Assembly: GCA_930979925.1 (NCBI GenBank)
Contig: CAKNIB010000005.1
Coordinates: forward strand, 1-64,000
DNA length: 64,000 nucleotides
Direction of reading: 5' to 3'
Origin: an uncultured Clostridia bacterium
GTDB taxonomy: Bacteria > Bacillota > Clostridia > Christensenellales > UBA1242
In this document: positions 8,552 to 16,700 of the stretch, piece after piece
Layout of the letters: every line of letters starts with the position of its first letter
Numbering within the stretch: position 1 is the first letter of the stretch
Position numbers and translations under genes: made by a program
Notes under the pieces: model-generated
The model's database searches: none
The model's input: only the letters and a program-made list of their open reading frames with translations
What the model was told of the DNA's origin: nothing

Positions 8552-10606
8552 ATGGAAATTAATGAAAAACAGCACTTGCAAAAGACGCTAGATGTTATCA
8601 CAAAAAAAATAGAGGAGAGCCAGGCAAAGATAAAAGATGCAAGCGCGCGTTTACGGCTGGGCGTTAAAGACCTTGCTGAGAATTTCCATGATATGCAGTC
8701 TGACCTATCAAATATATATAGTTCGCTTGCTGACATTGAAAGTTTTGAAGGAGAGCTTGTTAAAGAAAATAAAAGACTTAACCTTCAAAAAAACACCCCA
8801 TACTTTGCCCGTATAGACTTCCTGCCAAAGAATAGAAAGAAAATCCAACATATCTATATAGGTATAGGTAATATAATAAAAGATAACGTTGCATATGCGG
8901 TTGACTGGAGAGCGCCGATATCTTCCATGTATTATGACTACAATCTTGGCAAGGCAAGTTATCAAACGGACAAGCTCAACGAAGGAGAGATAACTCTAAA
9001 GCGACAATATAAAATAGAGGACGGCAAACTGCTCTCCTACTTTAACACCGACCTTACAATAAACGACGAGATTTTACAAGAGATACTTTCTCATAATGTC
9101 TCAGTAAAGATGAAACAGATTGTCTCTACCATACAAAAAGAGCAAAACGCTATCATGCGTAAAGATTTAAATGACAACATCCTCGTGCAAGGTATTGCCG
9201 GCTCTGGTAAGACATCCATTGCCCTTCACCGTGCGGCTTATCTATTGTACAAGCATAGAGGGCAGATAAAGAGCTCAGATATTCTGATTATCTCACCTAA
9301 CAATGTATTTTCAAGTTATATCTCAGAGGTGTTACCTCAGCTTGGCGAGGACAATTTGGTTGAAACCACCTTTGCTCAAATTGCGCGTGCCGAGTTAAAA
9401 CGTCCAATAGAAACGCGTGAAAGTATGCTTGACGATATAGCAACAAATCCAAGTCAAGAAAAACTAAACGAAATATCGTATAAATCGTCCTACGAGTACC
9501 TTGATAGTCTTTTAAGATTTTTAAAAGGACCATTCCTTGAGACTTTTACTCCAAAAGATCTATCATTTGTAGTTAAAGAAAGTCTAGACAACAGCGTTGA
9601 GACCATTGACTTCCCTGCCGAGCAGACAAAGGAACTTTTCTTTAAAACTTTTAAAGGACTTGACCTTTACGAGCGCATCAACAAGATTGCCTGGCAATAT
9701 GCTATGGTCTTTAGCGAACCACGACATTACACTAAAGAGCAGAACAAGGCTCTACGTGATAGATTTAAGAATATCCTTTATAGATTTTTTCCTATTCGCG
9801 ACATTGACAAGATATTTGAAATCTTTATGGCAAGAGAAAATCTAAAAATAAGTAACAAAAAGACTATAAACTACATGGATAAAGGCACCTATCTTGCTAT
9901 CAAGTACTTTTTATATGGTTTTGACCATGATTTCTCGGCTAAGTACCTAATAATTGACGAAATGCAAGACTTTACCCCAGTAGACATCTACCTATTTAAA
10001 AAGTTATGGAAGTGTCCATGCATTGTAGTTGGTGACGTTAATCAGTGCATTGAGAAAAATATGCCTGAGGAGTATTTGCAACTGACCGCCGACTTTTTAG
10101 GCTGCAGACTTATCGAGCTTAAGAAAACCTACCGCTCTACCAAAGAGATAGCCAAATTTGCAAACGAGCTTATAGGGCTTAAAGACGTAGAGTTTGTAAA
10201 TAGAAGTGGCAAAGAGCCAGTTATCTTGCACGCTGTTGACCAAGCAAAAGCAATCAAGAAAGTGCTAGAAGAAAGTTGCGCAAAATATGACCACATTGCC
10301 GTTGTCTGCAAATGTCAGAGAGAGGCAAAGGAAGTCTACCAAAAACTGAATAAGCTCACCCCATGCGTGATGCTCTCTCAGCCTGAGGACTATAACAACA
10401 AAGTGCTTGTCACCACCTGTGCAGCGGCTAAGGGTATCGAGTTTGATGCAGTTATCATTCCAAACGCAAGTGCTGACAACTACCATAACACTATTGATAA
10501 AAATATTTTATACGTTTCTTCGACTAGAGCTCTCCATAAACTCTTCTTTGTGACCGATAGTCAGCCAAGTCACCTACTAAAAGGTCTAAAAGTTGAAGAG
10601 ATTTAA
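8552..10606 (+). CDS. helD: HelD-type UvrD-like helicase
   Basis: This SF1A helicase-like ATPase has 684 residues. An N-terminal coiled coil (residues 1-80) is the kind HelD uses to enter RNA polymerase. VDWRAPISSMYYDY near residue 128 is a family signature. Walker A GIAGSGKTS (about 212-220) is followed by LHRAAYLLYKHR, Walker B IIDEMQDF and the C-terminal VTTCAAAKGIEFDAVII. Bacillus HelD, about 770 residues, uses ATP to free stalled RNA polymerase. A UvrD/Rep DNA repair role is less likely given the DWRAP region. AGGAGGG precedes the ATG. The only element between it and gyrA is the cloverleaf palindrome. Confidence 0.85.
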   Translation: MEINEKQHLQKTLDVITKKIEESQAKIKDASARLRLGVKDLAENFHDMQSDLSNIYSSLADIESFEGELVKENKRLNLQKNTPYFARIDFLPKNRKKIQHIYIGIGNIIKDNVAYAVDWRAPISSMYYDYNLGKASYQTDKLNEGEITLKRQYKIEDGKLLSYFNTDLTINDEILQEILSHNVSVKMKQIVSTIQKEQNAIMRKDLNDNILVQGIAGSGKTSIALHRAAYLLYKHRGQIKSSDILIISPNNVFSSYISEVLPQLGEDNLVETTFAQIARAELKRPIETRESMLDDIATNPSQEKLNEISYKSSYEYLDSLLRFLKGPFLETFTPKDLSFVVKESLDNSVETIDFPAEQTKELFFKTFKGLDLYERINKIAWQYAMVFSEPRHYTKEQNKALRDRFKNILYRFFPIRDIDKIFEIFMARENLKISNKKTINYMDKGTYLAIKYFLYGFDHDFSAKYLIIDEMQDFTPVDIYLFKKLWKCPCIVVGDVNQCIEKNMPEEYLQLTADFLGCRLIELKKTYRSTKEIAKFANELIGLKDVEFVNRSGKEPVILHAVDQAKAIKKVLEESCAKYDHIAVVCKCQREAKEVYQKLNKLTPCVMLSQPEDYNNKVLVTTCAAAKGIEFDAVIIPNASADNYHNTIDKNILYVSSTRALHKLFFVTDSQPSHLLKGLKVEEI

Positions 10607-11040
10607 CAAAAAAAATTTTTGCCAAAATTTAGTCATTTTTGGACAAGATTGTGGATAACTTAAAAATTTTGTTTTATAATTATGCAAAATCATGCAAAAT
10701 TTATGTATAAAATTATAACTATCTATATATAAAAAATTTTATCCAAAATGACAAAAAATAAAAAGTCAAGAAAAACACAAAAATTTTTAAAAGAAATTAA
10801 AAATAATTTATGTAAAATATATGCAAAAACAGCCATATATGCAAAAATTGATGTGGAAATGTGGATAACTCTCCGTGGATAAGTCAAAATCAAGGCAAAA
10901 ATCGCCATTTTGCATAAAAATAAATGGTTTTGTATAAATATTTAAATGTGGAAATGTGGATAACTCCCCGTGGATAACTTTTTGCCATTTTGCATAATTT
11001 TGTAAAAATTTTTAATATTATCTCCTCTTTTTGTTTTGAA
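10607..11040. other. oriC: Putative chromosomal replication origin (DnaA-box cluster)
   Basis: This gene-free, very AT-rich stretch contains three perfect DnaA boxes TGTGGATAA (10650-10658, 10860-10868, 10955-10963) and two with one change, CGTGGATAA (10874-10882, 10969-10977). Two TGTGGAAAT half-matches lie at 10852 and 10947. The boxes form two near-identical tandem blocks (from 10851 and 10946). ATGCAAAA occurs directly near 10682, 10692, 10821 and 10839 and inverted near 10908 and 10988. The long A/T runs could serve as the unwinding element. The nearness of gyrBA fits a Firmicutes origin region, although dnaA and dnaN are not in this window. Confidence 0.75.
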
Positions 11041-11225
11041 ATTTTTCCCATTTATTATATCATTTTATTGTAGTAAGATTGGCTATTGTTTTTAAGAATA
11101 ATAAGTTAAATTAACGTCTCATTTACTTTATACTTAAAGTATTATCTTAAAAATAGCTTTATCTTCATTGATATTTGATCAAAGCTTTAAACTACACTAC
11201 TATTCTATTTCTAAGGAGCTTTATT

Positions 11226-12548
11226 ATGAGCGAGAAAAAACTTATTGTGCCACGAAAATTGTCAGGTTTTATGGAGCTTCCACCCTACAAGCAGGTGGTG
11301 CTCGACAATATGATTGACAAAATCAAAGGAGTTTATCAAAAAGCTGGTTTTATGCCACTTGATACGCCTGTGCTTGAGTATAGCGAAATTCTTATGGCAA
11401 AATCTGGCGGGAGCATTGATAAAGAGGTCTATCATTTCAAAAAAGGTGACACCGACATTTGTATGCGTTATGACCTAACCGTTCCACTTGCAAGGCATGT
11501 TGCTATGAATGCCAATGAGATTACCTTCCCTTTTAAGCGCTATCAAATTGGCAAGGTCTTTCGTGGAGAAAAGGCACAAAAGGGTCGTTTTAGAGAGTTT
11601 ATCCAATGTGATGCCGACATCGTAGGGCTTGACGAGCTCCCACTTGTTGCTGATGCCGAATGTTTAGCACTTGTCAGCAAGGTCTTTGAGGCACTTGGTT
11701 TAAAGACGCTTAACCACATATCAAACCGCAATGTGCTATTTGGTTATTGCGATGCGCTTGGTTATAGTTTGATTACGCAAGACGTTTTAACTGTGCTTGA
11801 TAAAATCGGCAAAATTGGCAAAGAAAATGCAGTCCAAGAACTTGTAAACCTTGGCGTAAAACAAGAGGACTGCGACAAACTTATCTCTATTACTCTTAAA
11901 AGCGGTAATTTTGGTGAAGTTTTAGCTGATATTTCTTCACTTTGCACGAGTGAGCTTTATCAAAAAGGAATAAGTGAGCTGAAAGAGGTATATAGTTATC
12001 TCAAAGCTATGGGCGTGGATGAGAGTGGTTATATCCTTGATATTGGTATTATTCGCGGGCAAAACTATTACACGGGTACTGTATTTGAGGCGATGGTGCC
12101 TGACCACCCTGAGTTCTTAACAGTTTGTGGTGGTGGGCGGTATGACAACCTCGCCGGATACTATACCGATAAAAAAATGCCAGGCGTGGGATTAAGTATA
12201 GGGTTAACTCGTCTATTTGACCTACTTGACCAAAGTGGTATGCTTCCAGAGTTTAAACTTACAAATACCACCTTGCATATTATACCAATGGGCGAGACTT
12301 TGCTGGAGTGTCTTAAGCTTCAATCATACTTTCGTGAAGAGGTAGCCTGTGAGGTTAACTATGAAAATCGTTCCTTTAAGTCAAAAATGAAAGAAGCAAA
12401 CAGAAAGCAAGTACCATTTATTTTAATCGTGGGTGAAAATGAGGTGCAAAGCGGACTGTACTCACTTAAAAATATGGCAACTGGCGAGCAGTGGCAACTT
12501 AGCAAAGAAGATTGTCTTGCAAAAATACAAGAGAGCAAGAATTTATAG
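11226..12548 (+). CDS. hisS: Histidyl-tRNA synthetase
   Basis: A class II synthetase of 440 residues that charges tRNA-His. Motif 2 is seen as FPFKRYQIGKVFRGEKAQKG, followed by FIQCDADIVG. The histidine-binding motif reads GIIRGQNYYTGTVFE near residue 283 (usually RGLDYYTG), and motif 3 GVGLSIGLTRL near 335. The C-terminal anticodon-binding domain ends with the typical GENEVQSG region. I place the start at 11226 because AAGGAG lies 9 bases upstream; an in-frame TTG at 11175 gives a non-conserved extension. It could be a HisZ-like paralogue, but the complete anticodon domain argues for HisS. It follows the putative origin and ends at a terminator. Confidence 0.93.
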   Translation: MSEKKLIVPRKLSGFMELPPYKQVVLDNMIDKIKGVYQKAGFMPLDTPVLEYSEILMAKSGGSIDKEVYHFKKGDTDICMRYDLTVPLARHVAMNANEITFPFKRYQIGKVFRGEKAQKGRFREFIQCDADIVGLDELPLVADAECLALVSKVFEALGLKTLNHISNRNVLFGYCDALGYSLITQDVLTVLDKIGKIGKENAVQELVNLGVKQEDCDKLISITLKSGNFGEVLADISSLCTSELYQKGISELKEVYSYLKAMGVDESGYILDIGIIRGQNYYTGTVFEAMVPDHPEFLTVCGGGRYDNLAGYYTDKKMPGVGLSIGLTRLFDLLDQSGMLPEFKLTNTTLHIIPMGETLLECLKLQSYFREEVACEVNYENRSFKSKMKEANRKQVPFILIVGENEVQSGLYSLKNMATGEQWQLSKEDCLAKIQESKNL

Positions 12549-12602
12549 AATTATTTATAGACTAACTGTCTAAATATATATATTTACTTTATTTAAATAT
12601 AT

Positions 12603-12638
12603 AAGCCTTCTATTTGATATTATAATAGAAGGCTTTTT
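12603..12638 (+). terminator. Terminator after hisS
   Basis: A perfect 12 bp stem (12603-12614 with 12624-12635) is followed by T residues. Confidence 0.85.
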
Positions 12639-12731
12639 GTTTATAAAAATTTTGATATTTTAGACAAATTTGTCGCATTTTGTATAAAAATCAATGATTT
12701 TTTGCTATTTTTACTCAATTTTTGCTAAGTT

Positions 12732-13331
12732 TTACTCTCTATTTTTATTTTCGTGCAAACTTTTTTCATATTCTCGAACTAGCTCAAATTTATCGTGTAA
12801 GATTTCTTTGATAAGCTCGTTATCTGTATTTTTATATGTCTCTAAAAATCGTTTAGCGTGTTTTTCTTTGTACTCGTCTGGCAAGTCTTTATAAAACTGA
12901 AGTTCTACTTGTCCCTCTTCACTTAATCTTAATAGCTCTTGGTAAATATCTGGTATAACATCAACATCTTTGACCTTGATTGGTCTATCAAGTCCATAAA
13001 TCTCCGACTCACTCTTTAGTCTGGTAACGCCCTCAATATCTTCAAAATAGTATATGTAGCCCGTCTGACCTTTGAAGGTGTCCTCAAGGTAATTCTCCCA
13101 AACATCAAAAAACACTAGTTTGCCTTCCGGCGTAAATCTATACTGAGCAATTCTATAATCTACCGTTTTAACGCCCTTGCCGTACTTTTTATCAAGTGCC
13201 ACCTGACAAGGATTTGCTAGATATGGAAAAACCGAAAGCCTATTTTTCGCAAAATAAACATACTTTCCTTGATTTGACGATTTTGGTCTAAGTTCTTTTA
13301 GTCCGCCTACATTTGTACCATGATAAAACAT
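12732..13331 (-). CDS. ADP-ribosyltransferase-like protein, second gene of HEPN operon
   Basis: The 199-residue protein opens with FYHGTNVGGLKELRP and continues with YVYFAKNR. These are the His-Gly-Thr and Tyr motifs of H-Y-E type ADP-ribosyltransferases such as the rifampin-modifying Arr. A candidate third residue is the Glu in GYIYYFEDIEG (about residue 97) or in the later VELQFY region. The C-terminal 60 residues are highly charged and helical. Similar proteins are, as I recall, common and unnamed in clostridia. It begins 27 bases after the HEPN gene on the same strand, so the two are probably one transcript. Activity is inferred from motifs only. A catalytically inactive NAD- or phosphate-binding relative is possible. 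Confidence 0.6.
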   Translation of the reverse strand: MFYHGTNVGGLKELRPKSSNQGKYVYFAKNRLSVFPYLANPCQVALDKKYGKGVKTVDYRIAQYRFTPEGKLVFFDVWENYLEDTFKGQTGYIYYFEDIEGVTRLKSESEIYGLDRPIKVKDVDVIPDIYQELLRLSEEGQVELQFYKDLPDEYKEKHAKRFLETYKNTDNELIKEILHDKFELVREYEKSLHENKNRE

Positions 13332-13358
13332 AATTTTTCTCCTTTAAAATTATTACCT

Positions 13359-14645
13359 TTACTCTTTTTCTTCAAAGTCCTCATCATTATTCTGTTTTTC
13401 TTGGATTGCTGCGATGTAATGTTGGGTTAGCTCGTCTTTGGTTGCTATTAGCTCGTGGATATTGAGTGAAAACATATATTCGAGATGGTAATTATCTCTT
13501 CCATCATAAAAGTAAACCCTATCTCCGCCGTCAAAGATGTATCTTCCATGGACAAGTGAGTCGCGCAATCGTTCCACGCCACTCATTCCTTTGATGTGCT
13601 GAGGTAGATATTTAAAATGTGCCGTTGTCGTAAGTCCTACATCTTTTTCAAGCAAGCCTAATATATAGACAAGCTCACAAATCATGATATTAAGCATTGT
13701 CATCCTATCACTAAGGTCATACTTTAATTCTTCTATCGGCATGTTTAATTCTTCTGAAAAAAATGTGGTAATTGTATACAAAATATCTTGGAAAGGTGCA
13801 CTTTTGCCATAATCGGCATGTTTTATGCAATTTAATAGATTAATAAGATTACTAAGCTGGTTTGCCTTTTCAACATTGTTAAAAAGTAGTTTTTCTGTCA
13901 CAAAATGGTCGCTTATTCCGCTTGTGTTATTGTTTTTAAATAATGTTTTTAGGCATTGTCTTTGCACATTGTCAAGATATATCTTTTTATATGTTTTACC
14001 ATTTACTTGCAACCTTCTTATTGCTAGTTTTCTAACATAGGTATCTAGTGTTTTAGTTTTTAAAAAATCCCTTGATTTCTCAGTGTTCCAAATATATTCT
14101 GGACGACAATCATGTCTAATTGTGTGTGATATGATTATATTTAGTAGTTGAGAGATTTGCATTGGAGTGATACTTGTTTGTAGGCTTGATTTTAGTGTCT
14201 TAGAGTAGTAGTTTAATGTTATTTTATCGTCAAAAGATTGGTCTTCAAAATTACCATGAGCAAAGGCGTTTCGCAGTCCACCGATTATTGTAGCAACTGC
14301 CTCCCCTTTTATCTTAGAATCTTCTCCAAAAATCTCATTACGAAGGGCTTTGAACTGCTTATCTTGAGATAGACTGATTAGTATTGACCCTTCATTGTTT
14401 TGATAGCGATTTAAAACCTCCTGCAAAAGCACGAATTGGCGGTTTGCAAAATGGCTACTTAGCACGTTGATAATTGTATCATTGTCATTTTGAAACAAGG
14501 TAGCCTCAAAATCGGGGTCATTTTTGCGATCTTCTGCAACTTTTTGTAAAGCATCATTGTAGCTAAGGTTTTGGTCGCTATATAAGTAGAAAAAAAGGTC
14601 TTTAGCATAATCTAGTATTTTTAGTACTTTTTCAACATTTTTCAT
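13359..14645 (-). CDS. Double HEPN-motif protein, candidate RNase
   Basis: The 428-residue, mostly helical protein carries two copies of the HEPN catalytic motif R-x4-H: LRNAFAHGNF (R125, H130) and LRDSLVHGRY (R361, H366). Each follows a long helix and is followed by a short beta hairpin. HEPN domains with this motif are metal-independent RNases found in toxins, abortive-infection proteins and Cas13. Two in one chain could form an intramolecular active site. The middle (residues 180-300) shows no known domain. A perfect TTGACA-17-TATAAT promoter ends 6 bases before the ATG, implying a leaderless message. The downstream partner is an ADP-ribosyltransferase-like gene. Confidence 0.7.
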   Translation of the reverse strand: MKNVEKVLKILDYAKDLFFYLYSDQNLSYNDALQKVAEDRKNDPDFEATLFQNDNDTIINVLSSHFANRQFVLLQEVLNRYQNNEGSILISLSQDKQFKALRNEIFGEDSKIKGEAVATIIGGLRNAFAHGNFEDQSFDDKITLNYYSKTLKSSLQTSITPMQISQLLNIIISHTIRHDCRPEYIWNTEKSRDFLKTKTLDTYVRKLAIRRLQVNGKTYKKIYLDNVQRQCLKTLFKNNNTSGISDHFVTEKLLFNNVEKANQLSNLINLLNCIKHADYGKSAPFQDILYTITTFFSEELNMPIEELKYDLSDRMTMLNIMICELVYILGLLEKDVGLTTTAHFKYLPQHIKGMSGVERLRDSLVHGRYIFDGGDRVYFYDGRDNYHLEYMFSLNIHELIATKDELTQHYIAAIQEKQNNDEDFEEKE

Positions 14646-14651
14646 ATAAAA

Positions 14652-14680
14652 ATTATACTCTTTTATCTTAGTAATGTCAA
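14652..14680 (-). promoter_or_regulatory. Perfect promoter of the HEPN-ART operon (leaderless)
   Basis: On the minus strand, TTGACA (14680-14675), a 17-base spacer and TATAAT (14657-14652) match the consensus exactly. Only 6 bases (14651-14646) separate the -10 from the ATG, so transcription should begin at or next to the start codon. Confidence 0.85.
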
Positions 14681-14701
14681 TGGCGTATTTGTGAAAAACA
14701 T

Positions 14702-14730
14702 TTGGCTTGAAAAGAAAATTTGGCTATAAT
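14702..14730 (+). promoter_or_regulatory. Promoter of uvrC (leaderless)
   Basis: TTGGCT (14702-14707), 17 bases, then TATAAT (14725-14730) with 6 bases before the ATG at 14737. It lies back to back with the HEPN operon promoter in a 91-base gap. Confidence 0.75.
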
Positions 14731-14736
14731 ATCTAT

Positions 14737-16575
14737 ATGAATGAAAGAATTAGAGAAAAGTTAAAGGTCTTGACTAAAGAGCCTGGCGTGTATGTTATGC
14801 GAGATAAGGACGGCAATGTTATCTATGTTGGCAAGGCAAAAAATCTAAAAAACCGAGTTAGTCAATATTTTAGGAATTCGCCTAAGCCATCCAAAGTGCA
14901 GGCGATGGTAGATAATGTCGACCATTTTGACTATTTTATCACAATGAGTGAGATGGATGCGTTGGCGCTTGAGAGTAACCTCATCAAAAAATACCAACCT
15001 TTTTACAATATCCTCTTGAAAGATGGTAAGCAGTTTCCATATATCAAAATTGACATGAAAGAACCCTTTCCTAAACTAGAAATAGTAAGAAAGGTTAAAA
15101 AAGACGGCGCAAAGTATTTTGGACCATACTTTGCAGGAATTGATGTGCGTGAGATTGTGAAAACTATTAATTCGGCTTTTAAAATACGCACTTGCAGCCT
15201 TAAAATCACAGAGACCTCTATGGCAAAGCGGGAGTGTTTAAACTACTCGCTAGGGCTTTGTTCGGCACCCTGCACAAAAAGAATATCAAAAGATGACTAC
15301 AGAAAGGAAATAGACAGAGTTATCAACTTTTTAAATGGAAATGATGAAGAAATTGAGCAAATTTTAACTGAAAAGATGAATTTAGCTGCTCAAAATGAGA
15401 ATTTTGAGAACGCCATCCTCTTGCGAGATAGGCTTAAGATGATTGCAAAGCTTAAGCAAAGGGTGGTTGCTAATCTGCCTAAAGATGTCAGTAAGGATGT
15501 CTTTGCCTATTATACTGACGGCTTAAGTGGTGTTATCACAAATATGGTGGTGCGTGGCGGCAAAATCTTGGGTATAATCTCCTACCCTTGTCTTGACGCC
15601 GAGCTGGAAGAAGGTCAAACGCTTTTCAACTTTATTGTGCAATATTATCAAAACCTACTCGTGCCAAACGAGATTATTTTATCGCATGACATTGAAGATA
15701 AAGAGCTTTTATATGAATTTTTCAATAAAAAGGTCAACATTATAACTAATCCACATGGGGTTAACAAAAATCTGCTTGATATGGCGCTCGTTAATGCTAA
15801 AGAGTATCTAAACAAATACATTGAAAAGGAAAGGCTAAAATACAACAACACTATGGGTGCGGTTAAGAGTCTACAAGAGAAATTAGGACTAAAAGAGCCT
15901 CCTCTTAGAATTGAATGCTATGATATATCCAACATTAGTGGTACTAATAAGGTGTGCTCAATGGTAGTTTTTAAAAATGGTGAGGCTAGCAAAAAAGACT
16001 ACCGCAAGTTTAAGATAAAAACGGTAAAAGGCTCTAACGACTTTGCCTCTCTTGCCGAAGCCCTTTCGCGTAGGCTTAAACGCTTGCAAGAGAAAAACGG
16101 CGAAAGTTTTAGAGAAAAACCTAATCTTATCGTCATAGATGGTGGCAAAGGTCAACTTTCTTCAACCTACCAGATTTTAAAAGAGTACGGCTTTGAAAAG
16201 GATATCGAAATAATAGGTCTTGCAAAAAAACTTGAAGAGGTATATCTGCCTGACCGCTCTTCTCCCCTTATTTTAAAACCGGGTAGCGCCGAGCTTAAAC
16301 TTTTACAACGTGTGAGAGATGAGGCACATAGGTTTGCCGTTATCTATCATAGAAAATTGCGTGACATGAAAGAGACTAAGACGATGCTTGACGATATACC
16401 TGGTGTAGGTCCAAAGAAACGCGACGCACTGCTAAAAGCATTTGGTACTAGCGAAGAAATTGCCAAAGCTGATGTTGACCTGCTTTCAACAGTACCTGGC
16501 GTAAACGCGACTCTTGCAAATGTAATCTACAACTACTTTAAAGAGCATCCAATAGAATATGGTCCTGAGGAATAA
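14737..16575 (+). CDS. uvrC: Excinuclease ABC subunit C
   Basis: The dual-incision nuclease of nucleotide excision repair, 612 residues. The N-terminal GIY-YIG domain shows PGVYVM and VIYVGKAKNLKNRVSQYF. A UVR-type helical motif lies near residue 200. The RNase H-like C-terminal nuclease carries RIECYDISNISG and LIVIDGGKGQ, each with a catalytic Asp. Two helix-hairpin-helix units (DDIPGVGPKKR and STVPGVNATLA) end the protein. I choose ATG 14737 rather than the in-frame TTG at 14707, because the -10 box overlaps that extension. No Shine-Dalgarno is present, consistent with leaderless initiation. Confidence 0.96.
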   Translation: MNERIREKLKVLTKEPGVYVMRDKDGNVIYVGKAKNLKNRVSQYFRNSPKPSKVQAMVDNVDHFDYFITMSEMDALALESNLIKKYQPFYNILLKDGKQFPYIKIDMKEPFPKLEIVRKVKKDGAKYFGPYFAGIDVREIVKTINSAFKIRTCSLKITETSMAKRECLNYSLGLCSAPCTKRISKDDYRKEIDRVINFLNGNDEEIEQILTEKMNLAAQNENFENAILLRDRLKMIAKLKQRVVANLPKDVSKDVFAYYTDGLSGVITNMVVRGGKILGIISYPCLDAELEEGQTLFNFIVQYYQNLLVPNEIILSHDIEDKELLYEFFNKKVNIITNPHGVNKNLLDMALVNAKEYLNKYIEKERLKYNNTMGAVKSLQEKLGLKEPPLRIECYDISNISGTNKVCSMVVFKNGEASKKDYRKFKIKTVKGSNDFASLAEALSRRLKRLQEKNGESFREKPNLIVIDGGKGQLSSTYQILKEYGFEKDIEIIGLAKKLEEVYLPDRSSPLILKPGSAELKLLQRVRDEAHRFAVIYHRKLRDMKETKTMLDDIPGVGPKKRDALLKAFGTSEEIAKADVDLLSTVPGVNATLANVIYNYFKEHPIEYGPEE

Positions 16576-16654
16576 AAACTGAAAACTTCATAAACCATCA
16601 TAAAATTATCCATATTGTTGCGCTTTTTATTATTAGAGATTTTTCCTGTTTTGT

Positions 16655-16683
16655 TTGCATAATATTCCGAAATCAAGTATACT
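16655..16683 (+). promoter_or_regulatory. Promoter of the Ord/DapB-like dehydrogenase
   Basis: TTGCAT (16655-16660), a 17-base spacer and TATACT (16678-16683), followed by GGAGG before the ATG at 16701. Confidence 0.7.
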
Positions 16684-16700
16684 AAAATTGGAGGTTAATT

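Noticed and set aside
11175..11225. Longer hisS product starting at TTG 11175
   Set aside because: The extension is not synthetase-like, and AAGGAG points to ATG 11226.
11041..11225. T-box or other amino-acid riboswitch before hisS
   Set aside because: No AGGGTGG-type T-box core and no competing terminator; the leader shows only weak AT pairing.
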